The notes under the pieces are model-generated. The model ran no database searches. It was given only the letters and a program-made list of their open reading frames with translations, and was not told the DNA's origin. DNA of 64,000 bases from assembly GCF_000376105.1 (NCBI RefSeq), contig NZ_AQWM01000005.1, positions 144,466 to 208,465 of the forward strand, given 5' to 3'. A program made the position numbers and the translations under genes. This document shows, piece after piece, positions 17,402 through 26,372 of this stretch. Source of the stretch: Asticcacaulis benevestitus DSM 16100 = ATCC BAA-896. GTDB lineage: Bacteria; Pseudomonadota; Alphaproteobacteria; Caulobacterales; Caulobacteraceae. The first letter of the stretch is position 1. Every line of letters starts with the position of its first letter.

Positions 17402-18001
17402 TTACGCCTTTTCAGCGCGCATCAACACTATGCCCGGCACCATGGCGAAAAGGAACAGGCAACCGGCATAGGCCAACATCTGTATAGGTTGCCCCGCCAG
17501 CAGCGAGATCGCCGGTGCGGCAAGGAAACAGCCCAGACTAACCATTTTCAGCCAGCCCTGCCCCGACATCAGGGCGCTGACCCACCAGCCCATGCCGTAC
17601 ATCAGCAGGATAACCGGCGCTATCAGATAGGACATGGGCTCAACGGTTTTGTAGATATTGGCTATCACCGCGATGCAGACGATAAAGGCGACAATGCCCA
17701 ACCCGACCGCCGACCAGGCCGAAGCGGTGGCGCGGTTTCCAACCGATCCCCTGACACGCAGCCGGTTAAAGCCGAAAACCGTTGCCAATATGCCAAAAAG
17801 CACACTGGCGCCCAGCCAGATAAAGGCCGACATCCCCGAGGATTTGGGCAGCCAGCCCATGATCATGGCATATTGAGCGATCGCTGCCGCACCGTAGAGC
17901 AAACCGGCCCAGAACAGGGTGGCGCCGTTTTTCAGCGGTCCGCGGCCACCGGCCTCCGCCAGGGATTTCATGTAGTCAATATCGGATTGCAGATTGGACA
18001 T
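17402..18001 (-). CDS. six-helix membrane protein, paralogue of the preceding gene
   Basis: This 199-residue inner-membrane protein has about six hydrophobic helices, with conserved FWAGLLYGAAAIAQY near the start, YLIAPVILLMYGMGWWVSAL in the middle and LLAGQPIQMLAYAGCLFLF near the end. The same landmarks occur in the 18022-18621 protein, so the two are tandem paralogues. The upstream frame is open for 59 more codons, which are Cys/Arg-rich and not protein-like, so the internal ATG is used. It is co-transcribed with the winged-helix regulator. Function unknown. Confidence 0.75.
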   Translation of the reverse strand: MSNLQSDIDYMKSLAEAGGRGPLKNGATLFWAGLLYGAAAIAQYAMIMGWLPKSSGMSAFIWLGASVLFGILATVFGFNRLRVRGSVGNRATASAWSAVGLGIVAFIVCIAVIANIYKTVEPMSYLIAPVILLMYGMGWWVSALMSGQGWLKMVSLGCFLAAPAISLLAGQPIQMLAYAGCLFLFAMVPGIVLMRAEKA

Positions 18002-18021
18002 GGCGTGTGTTCCTAAAGAAT

Positions 18022-18621
18022 TTAGTTGGCGTTCTGACGCAGCATGAGCGCAAGACCAGGCAGGACAGCGAAGAAGGTCAGGCAGACGGCATAGGCAAGC
18101 GATTGCTCCGGCTGGCCGGCAAGCAAGGCAAGCCCGATAGCGCCGGCGAAGCAGCCAAGCGACAGGAGGTTGGGCCAACGCTTGCCAGTCATCAGCGCCG
18201 CCACGCGCCAGCCGATGCCATAGATGGAAATGGCGACGGGCGAAATCACAAAGGCGGCTTCCGCACCGGCGCCGAACCGGACCATCATGATCATCAGGGC
18301 GGCGATAACGACGGCGGCGCCGATGATAAGGGTGCCCCAGACAGCGCGAAAACGTTTGACCGACGGCCGTTTCAGCACCAGCGGATCACTGCCGACCTTG
18401 AAGACAAAACCGAACATGACAAAAATGCCGCTCGCCCCCATCCAGATCAGGCCCATCATGGCGGGATGCAGCAATTGGACATGTCCGGTGAGGACAAGAT
18501 ACTGAGCAAGGCTGGCCAGTCCGTAGCTCAGACCGGCCCAGAACAGCATCCCCCCATCCATTACCAACATTTCTGAGGACGGGCTGGCAGATGTATCAGC
18601 CGTAAGGGAAAGAGATGACAT
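18022..18621 (-). CDS. six-helix membrane protein, first gene of operon
   Basis: This 199-residue inner-membrane protein shares with its downstream neighbour MLFWAGLSYGLASLAQY, VISPVAISIYGIGWRVAALM and LLAGQPEQSLAYAVCL. It has roughly six membrane helices and no enzyme motif that I recognise. An AGGAG site precedes the chosen ATG. The gap to the next gene is 20 bases. The operon (two membrane paralogues plus a winged-helix regulator) diverges from a secreted prolyl oligopeptidase. Function unknown; the regulator may sense something tied to these proteins. Confidence 0.75.
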   Translation of the reverse strand: MSSLSLTADTSASPSSEMLVMDGGMLFWAGLSYGLASLAQYLVLTGHVQLLHPAMMGLIWMGASGIFVMFGFVFKVGSDPLVLKRPSVKRFRAVWGTLIIGAAVVIAALMIMMVRFGAGAEAAFVISPVAISIYGIGWRVAALMTGKRWPNLLSLGCFAGAIGLALLAGQPEQSLAYAVCLTFFAVLPGLALMLRQNAN

Positions 18622-18677
18622 CGAGGGCTCCTGGAAGAAGATTTTGATTTTGCAGTTGCGACCAAAATACATAAAAC

Positions 18678-18694
18678 ACTTTATTTTGTAAAGT
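18678..18694. promoter_or_regulatory. inverted repeat upstream of membrane-protein operon
   Basis: ACTTTA-TTTTG-TAAAGT lies in the 179-bp divergent region, on the side of the membrane-protein operon. It is a possible operator for the operon's own winged-helix protein. Confidence 0.35.
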
Positions 18695-18800
18695 TCTTTT
18701 TTGAAGCCGATTTATGACTCTTTTGTAATCTTGCCAAGCGCCACAAAGCGGCTAGTTTCACCTGCAATTTTCAGCATCCGAAAAAAGGTGGGGCTCCCCG

Positions 18801-20978
18801 ATGCAAACTTCCCTCAAAACCTTATGTGTAACCACGGCGATCCTCTCCGGCCTCGCCCTTACGCAACCCTCCGCTTCCTGGGCTCAAATGACCACAGTCG
18901 CCAAAACCGTCGCCGACAATCCTAATACTGCTGCTAAGGATGCGCCCGATCCGCGCGCCTTCCTCGATGAGATCGACGGCGCGGACGCAATGAAATGGGT
19001 GCTGGCACGCAACCAGACGACACTCGACCGCCTGTCGAAAGACCCGCGCTTCGCTCAGAACCAGGCCGAGGCCCTCGCCATTCTGCAGGCCACCGACCGC
19101 ATCGCCGTGTCGAACTTCGCCCATGGCGGTCTGGTACAGAATTTCTGGCAGGATGGCGAACATACCCACGGCATCTGGCGCCAGACGACCTGGGACAGCT
19201 ACAAGACCGCCACACCCAAGTGGGACACCATTCTCGATATAGACGCGCTCTCGAAGGCCGAGGGCAAGAACTGGGTGTGGGAAGGCGCCAACTGCCTGGC
19301 GCCCGACTATACGCGCTGCCTGATCGAACTGTCCGACGGCGGTAAGGACGCCATCATCGTGCGCGAGTTCGACATCACCACCAAGAGCTTTATCAAGGGC
19401 GGTTTTGAGCTGCCAGAAGGCAAGCAGAGCATTACGTGGCGTGACGCCGATACGGTCTACATCACCCGCGAATGGCAGCCGGGCGATGTCACCGAGTCGA
19501 GCTACGCCTATATCACCAAGTCACTCAAGCGCGGTCAGTCGCTTGATCAGGCGGTCGAAATCTATCGCGGCGAAAAGACCGATGTCAGCGCCGGTCGCAC
19601 CGTACTGCGCGATGTCAGCGGTGCCTATGTGATGGACTATGCCTATCGCGGGCTCGACTTCTTCCACAGCCAGCAACTTTTCTATGTCGGCGACAAGCCG
19701 GTCGAACTGCCCCTGCCACAAAGCTCGAACTTCGCCGGCTTCATGGACGGCCAGGCCATCTACACGCTGAAGGAAGACTGGACCTCGGCCGGCGGCAAGG
19801 CTTTCAAGAGCGGCGCCGTGCTGGTCTTCGATCTGAAAGGGGCCCTGGCCGCCCCGGCTAAGCTGGAGCCCACCCTCTTGTTCCAGCCGGACTCGCACCA
19901 GTCGGTCGAAGGCATCAGCCAGACGAAGAACCGCCTGATCCTGTCGCTGCTGTCCAACGTCACCGGCGAGGTGTGGAGCTATGAGCACAAGGCTGGCAAG
20001 TGGTCGGCGAAAAAGCTCGACCTGCCCGCCAATGCGGCGCTCGACCTGGCCTCGACGGACGATCAGTCCGATCGCGTTCTCATCAATGTGTCGAGCTTCC
20101 TGATCCCTTCGACCCTGATCAATGTCGATGCCGCGACGGGTCTCGTCGAAAAGATCAAGTCATCGCCGGAACGCTTCAACGCCGCCGGCTTGCAGGTGCA
20201 GCAATACTGGGCCACCTCGAAGGATGGCACCAAGGTGCCTTACTTCCTGATCGCCAAAAAAGACATCGCGCTCGATGGCACCACCCCGACCATCCTGAAC
20301 GCTTACGGCGGCTTCGAGGTCTCTTCGACCCCCTACTATTCAGGCACGATCGGCAAGCTGTGGCTGGAGAAGGGCGGCGCCTTCGTGCTGGCCAATATCC
20401 GCGGCGGCGGCGAATTCGGCCCTGGCTGGCATGAGGCCGGTCTCAAGACCAAGCGCCAGAACATCTATAACGACTTCCAGGCGGTGGCCGAAGACCTGAT
20501 CGCCAAAAAGATCACCTCGCCGCGCCACCTCGGCATAATGGGCGGCTCCAACGGCGGCCTGCTGATGGGCGTCCAGCTCACCCAGCGCCCGGATTTGTGG
20601 AATGCCGTCGACGTGCAGGTGCCGTTGCTCGATATGGTCAACTACACCAAGATGTCGGCCGGCGCCTCGTGGCAGGGCGAATACGGCGACCCGAACGATC
20701 CGGTCGAAGGCGCTTTCCTGCGCTCGATCTCGCCCTATCACAACGTCAAGGCTGGCGTCGCCTATCCGGAACCCCTGTTCGAGACCTCGACCAAGGACGA
20801 CCGCGTCGGACCGGTGCACGCCCGCAAGATGGCCGCACTCTTTGAAGAGATGGGGCTGCCGTTCTACTATTATGAAAATACCGAAGGCGGTCATGCGGCA
20901 GCCTCCAACCTGCCGGAACGTGCCCGCAGATACGCCATCGACTATACGTATTTCATGCAAAAGTTGATGGATAAGTAG
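18801..20978 (+). CDS. secreted prolyl oligopeptidase family protein (S9A)
   Basis: This 725-residue periplasmic serine peptidase has a Sec signal peptide (LCVTTAILSGLALTQPSASWA-Q), a beta-propeller (about 60-440) and a C-terminal alpha/beta-hydrolase domain. The nucleophile is in GIMGGSNGGLLMGV, the acidic member probably in FETSTKDDRVGPVHARKM, and the His in YYENTEGGHAAASN. The oxyanion-side motif NIRGGGEFGPGWHEAG is also typical. It cleaves short peptides after proline by family precedent. It diverges from the membrane-protein operon and has its own terminator. Confidence 0.88.
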   Translation: MQTSLKTLCVTTAILSGLALTQPSASWAQMTTVAKTVADNPNTAAKDAPDPRAFLDEIDGADAMKWVLARNQTTLDRLSKDPRFAQNQAEALAILQATDRIAVSNFAHGGLVQNFWQDGEHTHGIWRQTTWDSYKTATPKWDTILDIDALSKAEGKNWVWEGANCLAPDYTRCLIELSDGGKDAIIVREFDITTKSFIKGGFELPEGKQSITWRDADTVYITREWQPGDVTESSYAYITKSLKRGQSLDQAVEIYRGEKTDVSAGRTVLRDVSGAYVMDYAYRGLDFFHSQQLFYVGDKPVELPLPQSSNFAGFMDGQAIYTLKEDWTSAGGKAFKSGAVLVFDLKGALAAPAKLEPTLLFQPDSHQSVEGISQTKNRLILSLLSNVTGEVWSYEHKAGKWSAKKLDLPANAALDLASTDDQSDRVLINVSSFLIPSTLINVDAATGLVEKIKSSPERFNAAGLQVQQYWATSKDGTKVPYFLIAKKDIALDGTTPTILNAYGGFEVSSTPYYSGTIGKLWLEKGGAFVLANIRGGGEFGPGWHEAGLKTKRQNIYNDFQAVAEDLIAKKITSPRHLGIMGGSNGGLLMGVQLTQRPDLWNAVDVQVPLLDMVNYTKMSAGASWQGEYGDPNDPVEGAFLRSISPYHNVKAGVAYPEPLFETSTKDDRVGPVHARKMAALFEEMGLPFYYYENTEGGHAAASNLPERARRYAIDYTYFMQKLMDK

Positions 20979-21002
20979 GTTCTGTAAAAGCAGAAACGAC
21001 GC

Positions 21003-21033
21003 AAAGGCTCGCCGTCATCGGCGAGCCTTTTTT
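21003..21033. terminator. terminator after prolyl oligopeptidase
   Basis: AAAGGCTCGCCG pairs with CGGCGAGCCTTT, ending in a six-T run. It lies between convergent genes and probably serves mainly the plus strand. Confidence 0.85.
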
Positions 21034-21042
21034 GCGAGCGGA

Positions 21043-22239
21043 CTAAGCCCGTTGGCGCATCTCGTCTTTTTTCATCGCGTTGAACAGCCCGCTCTCAAAA
21101 TCGACCAGAATGTCGGCGAACTCGATATCCTGCAACGGCTTAGCGCCCTTGCGATTAACGCGCGCCATGCGGTAGCGCCAGAACGAAGTGATGTGGTTGA
21201 GCGTACCGATCTTCAGGCCCAGTTCGAGAAACAACTCGGAACCGAACAGCAGGAACTGCCGAAACGGCTCCGGATCGCGCCGCGCCGAAAGGGCGTGATA
21301 GACCTTGTCGTAGTGGTCGAGGGAAGCACGTGCCTCCCTGATCTCCGCCACGATCGCCTTGGCGATACGCGGACGCGCCTTCTTCAGATAGGTACGCAGC
21401 GAATCGTCATGGCCGCCACTGGGGCGATAACCGCCGATGCCGGCCAGCACATCGCGCAGGCCATCCTGCAGTTCGGCGTGGCACCATTTGTAATAGAGAA
21501 AGCCACGCCAGCACATGATGCCTTCCTGAAACTCCTCGTCGCTCATGCGCAGGGTCCGCTGCAGCGGCGCCAGGGTTTGGGTCAGCTTGTCGGACAGGAT
21601 CTTGTTACCCAGCTTGGTGGCGCCCTTGCCATCCTTGCCGCCGCCAAAAGCGACATTGACCAGCTTCTCGATCTCGCGCGCCGTAAAGGCGGTCATGGAT
21701 CTTAGGTCGTGCGGTGAAATCTGGAAATAGACGCCGGAAGGATTGAAACCCGCCTTGTCGAGATGTTCACGCAACAAGAAGGGATCGAGCGATGGCAGAT
21801 CATCGAGGCACCGCAGCACACGGGCGTCGCGGTTCTTGCCGATATCTTCGATACCGAGATAGCTGCGCATCAGGGTTTCATAGCCGGTCTGGCGCACGAA
21901 TAAGGAGCGTCCGCCCAGGCGCAGGTCATAAGAATCGTAAGGCAGGATGATCTTGGTCACCGTGCGGCGGCCGTTGGGAAAGAGGTCGCGCTCGTCCAGC
22001 CGCAGGGTGTGCTTCATGATGAGGGCGCGGTTCAGCGCCGAGTGCTCGAACAGGGGCTTGGCGTTATAGTCGTCGCTGTCCTTGTAGGCCGTGTAGAGCT
22101 TGGCCAGGTTGAGGATACGGCACGATGACCAGGTACGGTTCAGATTGGCGAGATTGCGGATTTCCCGTGTCGTTGAGAAATCGCTTTCGCTGGCGGCCAC
22201 GGAGATGCCGGCGCTGAAATCGGTGCTGGACTTGATCAT
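21043..22239 (-). CDS. uncharacterised protein, tandem paralogue B
   Basis: I do not recognise this 398-residue soluble protein. It is clearly paralogous to the 388-residue protein at 22316. Both contain TKIILP(Y/F)D, a shared LGGRS, a shared LPSLDPFL then (L/V)REHL, RMSD(D/E)EF, WRGFLY(Y/F)KW, and a C-terminal (Y/F)ADILVDFES-like end. There is no signal peptide or membrane segment, and it is mostly helical and charged. It is the third gene of an operon headed by a response regulator, 76 bases after paralogue A. A regulatory or structural role downstream of phosphosignalling is an inference only. Confidence 0.72.
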   Translation of the reverse strand: MIKSSTDFSAGISVAASESDFSTTREIRNLANLNRTWSSCRILNLAKLYTAYKDSDDYNAKPLFEHSALNRALIMKHTLRLDERDLFPNGRRTVTKIILPYDSYDLRLGGRSLFVRQTGYETLMRSYLGIEDIGKNRDARVLRCLDDLPSLDPFLLREHLDKAGFNPSGVYFQISPHDLRSMTAFTAREIEKLVNVAFGGGKDGKGATKLGNKILSDKLTQTLAPLQRTLRMSDEEFQEGIMCWRGFLYYKWCHAELQDGLRDVLAGIGGYRPSGGHDDSLRTYLKKARPRIAKAIVAEIREARASLDHYDKVYHALSARRDPEPFRQFLLFGSELFLELGLKIGTLNHITSFWRYRMARVNRKGAKPLQDIEFADILVDFESGLFNAMKKDEMRQRA

Positions 22240-22315
22240 CGGGTACGCACCTTCATCTGCCGCGACGACGCGGCATTACGGGATGGAAAAAGCGGTACAC
22301 GACGACATATCCGAC

Positions 22316-23482
22316 TCATGTCCGGGTATCGTATTGCGCGACCGCCATCAGCGAGTCTTCAAAATCCATAAGGATATCGCCATATTCGGCCGGCGTCAGA
22401 CGTTGGGTCAGCATCTGCTGCCCCATCCGATACGACCAGAACGAGCCGATATGGCTAAGGATGCCGATGCTTTCGCCCAGTTCGTAAAACAGGCTGGGCC
22501 CATCGAGCAGAAAACGACGGAACGGGCCGGGGTTTGAGGCATCGACGAGCGCATGATAGGCGGTATCGTAAACACCGAGCGTGCGGCCGACAGCGGCGAC
22601 GGCATTGACGATGCTTCGCGCCAGACGCGGACGCGTCTCCTTCAGGTATTCGCGCATGCCTTCATCGCAGGCACCGAGCGGCTGATAGGTGGCCAGGCCT
22701 TCCAGTACGCGGCGCATCTCTTCCTGCAACTCGATGTGACGCCACTTGAAATAGAGAAAGCCGCGCCATGAGAAAATGCCATCGGAGAACTCGTCGTCCG
22801 ACATGCGCAGAGTCGCCTTCAGGGGCCACAGTTCCTTGTCGAGTTCGTTGGCGAGAATTTTGCCGGCCAGCTTGATAGCCGCACCGCCGCTCATCGAACT
22901 TGAAAAGGCGGTACGGACCAGGCGTTCGATTTCCTCGTTGGCAAAACCGATCATGCGCTGGATATCATAGGGCGAGATTTTCAGATAGCAGGCGCCGGGG
23001 CGATTGCCGTGGCGCGCCAGATGTTCGCGCACCAGGAACGGATCGAGCGACGGCAACTGATCAAGCAGCTTCAGCACCTGCACATCGTTGCTGGAGGCGA
23101 CATCGTCGGTATTCAGATAGGCGCGGCAGAAGTGCTCGAAACCGATCTGGTTGACCATGATCGAACGACCACCAAGCTTCAGATCGTTGACGTCAAACGG
23201 CAGGATGATCTTGGTGGCGGTGCGGCGGATGCGCGTAAACAACTCGCGCTCATTGCTGCGCAGGGTATGTTTGACGAGGATGCACTTGTTAAGCTGGGAG
23301 TCGCGGAAAAACGGCTTCAGCTGGTAATCTTTTTCGCGCGCCGAGGTGGCGTAAACCTGCGACAGATTCAGGACGCGACTGGTCGAGGCCGTATCACCCA
23401 GATTGGCCAGGCTGCGGACATCGCGGTTGAAATTGGTCGTGCCTGGACCGGCAGTCTTATCCATGACAGCAAACGCATTCAT
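22316..23482 (-). CDS. uncharacterised protein, tandem paralogue A
   Basis: I do not recognise this 388-residue soluble protein. It shares long conserved blocks with the next gene: VKHTLRSNEREL, RRTATKIILPFDVNDLKLGG, LDQLPSLDPFLVREHL, ISPYDIQRM, DGIFSWRGFLYFKW. It has no catalytic motif I can name and no membrane segment. Its ATG overlaps the response-regulator stop by four bases (ATGA), so the two are translationally coupled. The pairing of a duplicated unknown family with a receiver protein suggests a dedicated signalling unit. Confidence 0.75.
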   Translation of the reverse strand: MNAFAVMDKTAGPGTTNFNRDVRSLANLGDTASTSRVLNLSQVYATSAREKDYQLKPFFRDSQLNKCILVKHTLRSNERELFTRIRRTATKIILPFDVNDLKLGGRSIMVNQIGFEHFCRAYLNTDDVASSNDVQVLKLLDQLPSLDPFLVREHLARHGNRPGACYLKISPYDIQRMIGFANEEIERLVRTAFSSSMSGGAAIKLAGKILANELDKELWPLKATLRMSDDEFSDGIFSWRGFLYFKWRHIELQEEMRRVLEGLATYQPLGACDEGMREYLKETRPRLARSIVNAVAAVGRTLGVYDTAYHALVDASNPGPFRRFLLDGPSLFYELGESIGILSHIGSFWSYRMGQQMLTQRLTPAEYGDILMDFEDSLMAVAQYDTRT

Positions 23483-24390
23483 TGTGACACCTTACGATTG
23501 GTTTTACGCTTGTTGACGAGAGTATTGAGATGTTTGACGATATTGACCGCTTCGTCCGGGTCGGCGTGCGGTGTTTCGTTAAGACGGATCAGAGCGTCGA
23601 GGTGAACATCGAGCACCTCCTCTTCAGCCTGCTCACCGAACAGGTGGACATAGGCATTCAGGGACTTGGTGGCCTGCTCGATCAGACGCATGCGCAGGTC
23701 ATGCGCCAAGGTCTGCGTGTGCACCAGCCGCACGACCACCTGATTGATCTGATCGCGGTTAAGCTTCTGCCCTGGCGTTCTGCGCATCGCGCCGCGGAGA
23801 GCTTCGATCTCGGCGGCCATAGGATTTTGGAGGACTTTGGCGGCCTCATCGGCATCACCTTCACGACGCAGAAGGCCGGGATGCAGGGCCGACTTGCGGC
23901 GGCGGCGATCGGGCCCGACAAAATCTGGCGCGGCGACGAACTCGCGTTTCTTGACCAGGGCCGAGGATATCGCCTTCAACAGGGTGGAGGTCGAGAACGG
24001 CTTGACGACAAATTCGTTGATGCCGGCATGGCTGGCCACGGTAACGTCAAACACACGCTGGCGCGCCGTCAGCATAACAATAGGCAATTGCGGATTGGGG
24101 AAGCGCGGATCTGGCTTGAGCGCCGCCTGGCGAATATGGTTGACCAGCTCGATGCCGGACATGCCAGGCAGTCCCCAGTCGAGCAGCAACAGGTCGGGCC
24201 CTTGAGTCTGGATATGCTCGATCGCCTCTTCGGCGTCACGAGCGAAGCTGAGATTGCTGAAACCGGCGGCGCGCAGGAGCTCCATCACCAGACGGCGCGA
24301 GGCATCATTGTCCTCAACGATCAACAGGCTCTTCGAGGCGCAATCGATCTTGCGCAGCAGCCTTGAGGTCTGTGAATGCACTGTGCTCAT
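23479..24390 (-). CDS. response regulator with uncharacterised C-terminal helical domain
   Basis: This 303-residue protein has an N-terminal receiver at about 20-140: the acidic pair in LLIVEDNDASRRL, phospho-acceptor D71 in LLLLDWGLPGMSGIEL, a Thr in MLTARQR, and K130 in FVVKPFSTST. Residues 140-303 are not a DNA-binding domain that I recognise. They start with a basic linker (GPDRRRRKSA) and continue as charged helices (LNRDQINQVVVRLVHTQTLA, EEEVLDVHLDALIRLNETPH). It heads the operon with the two paralogues, overlapping the first by four bases. Output is probably protein-protein contact, possibly with these paralogues. Confidence 0.82.
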   Translation of the reverse strand: MSTVHSQTSRLLRKIDCASKSLLIVEDNDASRRLVMELLRAAGFSNLSFARDAEEAIEHIQTQGPDLLLLDWGLPGMSGIELVNHIRQAALKPDPRFPNPQLPIVMLTARQRVFDVTVASHAGINEFVVKPFSTSTLLKAISSALVKKREFVAAPDFVGPDRRRRKSALHPGLLRREGDADEAAKVLQNPMAAEIEALRGAMRRTPGQKLNRDQINQVVVRLVHTQTLAHDLRMRLIEQATKSLNAYVHLFGEQAEEEVLDVHLDALIRLNETPHADPDEAVNIVKHLNTLVNKRKTNRKVSQ

Positions 24391-24481
24391 ATGTTGGATT
24401 TTTTGTCCCTTAACCCGTCACCGCAGCCACCCTAGCGCAAAGGCCTTAACTTGGAGTTGATTTAACGCATTGTTTTTATGG

Positions 24482-24496
24482 TTAATTTTTTGTTTA
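24482..24496. promoter_or_regulatory. CtrA-like half-site pair in divergent region
   Basis: TTAA-N7-TTTA has the exact seven-base spacing of the Caulobacterales CtrA motif TTAA-N7-TTAA, with one mismatch. It lies between the response-regulator operon and the divergent Tat-signal gene. Several further TTAA words lie at 24446-24540. This is a short, AT-rich match and could be chance. Confidence 0.3.
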
Positions 24497-24563
24497 CCCT
24501 TACGGTCACGCGCACAGATCGATTAAACCGCCCCTTAACCTAAGCGTGATATCCTTATGCATC

Positions 24564-24953
24564 ATGAGACGCAGACACCTCCTTTTCCTGCTGGGCGCCT
24601 TTATCAGCGCACCGGCTTTCGCCAGTGAGCCCAAGAAAAAGGGCGGCGGCGCCGGCTATACGCAGTTTCCGACCATGACCGTCTTTACAGAGGCCAGTAA
24701 GCGTAAGCACGGCACGCTGAGCGTCGACATGGGCCTTTACAGCGAAGATGAAAAGCTGGTGGAGCTGATCAAACTGAACCAGCCGCGCCTGCAGGACGCC
24801 TATCTGTCACGATTGCAAGCCTACGCCGGTACGCTGAATGCGCGGTCTCTGGCCGATATCGGCTTCATCACCACCCAGCTCCAAAGCGCCACCGACGCCA
24901 TTCTGGCGCGCAAGGACGCAAAGGTTTTGCTGGGCTCGGTCATGCTTAACTAG
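24564..24953 (+). CDS. Tat/Sec-exported small protein, FliL-like fold possible
   Basis: This 129-residue protein has an N-terminal signal (MRRRHLLFLLGAFISAPAFA), with Arg residues fitting a short Tat-type or strong Sec leader. The body of about 105 residues includes FPTMTVFTEASKRKHGTLSV, LVELIKLNQPRLQDAYLSRL and a C-terminal LLGSVMLN. The beta-then-helix order with a conserved middle resembles FliL-type periplasmic domains, but this is tentative. A GTG six codons upstream is possible, but the ATG places the signal correctly. It diverges from the response-regulator operon. Confidence 0.65.
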   Translation: MRRRHLLFLLGAFISAPAFASEPKKKGGGAGYTQFPTMTVFTEASKRKHGTLSVDMGLYSEDEKLVELIKLNQPRLQDAYLSRLQAYAGTLNARSLADIGFITTQLQSATDAILARKDAKVLLGSVMLN

Positions 24954-25049
24954 GCCAGCAATTACAATTTGCACGCAGGTGCGAAAGCGGCCATAGTTTT
25001 GCGGTATTCGACTGTCAGGGTCGAACTGTCTTCTAAGGAGACCCGCAAA

Positions 25050-25460
25050 ATGACCACCCCCTCCCCCTTTGAAAATGGCCTGCGGCTGATGGCCGATCAG
25101 CAGCAGCGCGCCGCTCGCAGCCTGATCAACCTGATCGAAATGATCAGCACCACCTCGCACCGCTACGCGCAGGACACCACCGCCTTCACCCAGGAAGCCC
25201 TGGCCCTGATGAACGAGGCGGCGAAGAAACAAGACCCGTCGGCGATCGCTGAACTCCAGAAACAATGGGCCGCCACCTGCCTGAAATATGGTCAGGACCA
25301 GACCAAGGCAACCATGCAGTTCGTCGAACAATGCGGCAAGCAGGCGCTCACCGTCGCGGCGCATGTGCCACCGGAAACGCCCGCAGCAGCACCATCACCG
25401 GAAGCGCCGCCCGTAAAGGCGCCCAGACCCGCCCCGAAATCTAAAAAGACACAGGACTAA
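25050..25460 (+). CDS. phasin-like protein
   Basis: This 136-residue protein is helical and amphipathic (about 10-105: LRLMADQQQRAARSLINLIE, YAQDTTAFTQEALALMNEAA, MQFVEQCGKQALTVA), then a Pro/Ala/Lys-rich tail. These are features of phasins that coat polyhydroxyalkanoate granules. The start has an AAGGAG site nine bases ahead. The next gene, five bases downstream, is 3-hydroxybutyrate dehydrogenase, which oxidises the monomer of PHB. That context supports a PHB-granule role, though no PHA synthase gene is in the window. Confidence 0.65.
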   Translation: MTTPSPFENGLRLMADQQQRAARSLINLIEMISTTSHRYAQDTTAFTQEALALMNEAAKKQDPSAIAELQKQWAATCLKYGQDQTKATMQFVEQCGKQALTVAAHVPPETPAAAPSPEAPPVKAPRPAPKSKKTQD

Positions 25461-25465
25461 ATATC

Positions 25466-26254
25466 ATGACCGATCTCCACGGTAAAACAGCGCTTGTCAC
25501 CGGTTCCACCAGCGGTATCGGCCTGGCGATCGCCAAGGGCCTGGCCGCGGCCGGTGCCAACATCATGCTGAACGGCATGGGTGATGCGGCCGCCATCGAG
25601 GCCGAACGCGCCGGACTGGAAAAGGACTTCGGCATCAAGGCGCTGTTCAATGGCGCCGACCTGACCAAGGCCGATCAGATCGCCGGCCTGATCAAGGAGA
25701 TCGACGACAAGCTCGGCGGGGTGGATATCCTGGTCAACAATGCCGGCATCCAGCATGTCTCGCCGATCGAGGACTTCCCGCCCGAGAAATGGGACGCCAT
25801 CATCGGCCTCAACCTGACCGCCAGCTTCCACACCACGCGCCTGACCTTCGCTGCCATGAAAGCCAAAAAATGGGGCCGTGTTGTCAACATCGCCTCGGCG
25901 CACGCATTGGTGGCCTCGGAGTTCAAATCGGCCTATGTGGCCGCCAAGCACGGCTTGCTCGGCTTCACCAAGACCATCGCGCTCGAAGGCGCGCAGTTCG
26001 GCATCACCGCCAACGCCATCTGCCCCGGATACGTCCATACGCCGCTTGTTGATAAGCAGATTCCCGACACGATGAAGGCGCGCGGCATGACCGAGGAACA
26101 GGTGATCAAGGATGTGATCCTGGCGGCGCAACCGACCAAGCAGTTCGTTACGGTCGAGGACATCACCGCGCTAGCGGTCTTCCTGTGCTCCGACGCCGGC
26201 AAGTCGATCAACGGCGCGCCCTTGAGCATCGATGGCGGTTGGGTGGCGCAGTAA
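25466..26254 (+). CDS. bdhA: D-3-hydroxybutyrate dehydrogenase (SDR family)
   Basis: This 262-residue short-chain dehydrogenase interconverts 3-hydroxybutyrate and acetoacetate with NAD. The nucleotide motif is TGSTSGIG, the structural motif NNAGIQHVSPIEDFP and the catalytic tetrad includes YVAAKHG (Tyr and Lys) preceded by the Ser of NIASAHA. The motif GYVHTPLVDKQI and the C-terminal FLCSDAGKSINGAPLSIDGGW follow hydroxybutyrate dehydrogenases closely. It is co-transcribed with the phasin-like gene, consistent with polyhydroxybutyrate breakdown. Confidence 0.9.
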   Translation: MTDLHGKTALVTGSTSGIGLAIAKGLAAAGANIMLNGMGDAAAIEAERAGLEKDFGIKALFNGADLTKADQIAGLIKEIDDKLGGVDILVNNAGIQHVSPIEDFPPEKWDAIIGLNLTASFHTTRLTFAAMKAKKWGRVVNIASAHALVASEFKSAYVAAKHGLLGFTKTIALEGAQFGITANAICPGYVHTPLVDKQIPDTMKARGMTEEQVIKDVILAAQPTKQFVTVEDITALAVFLCSDAGKSINGAPLSIDGGWVAQ

Positions 26255-26372
26255 ATTCAGCCGTTTATTTCGCACTTACTAAATTTTTATGGAATCGCAC
26301 CCCCACCCACAGCGCTTCCATACACCCCCTCCGCCATAGTCCATCACGTCTTGGTGAGAAGGAATCACAACT

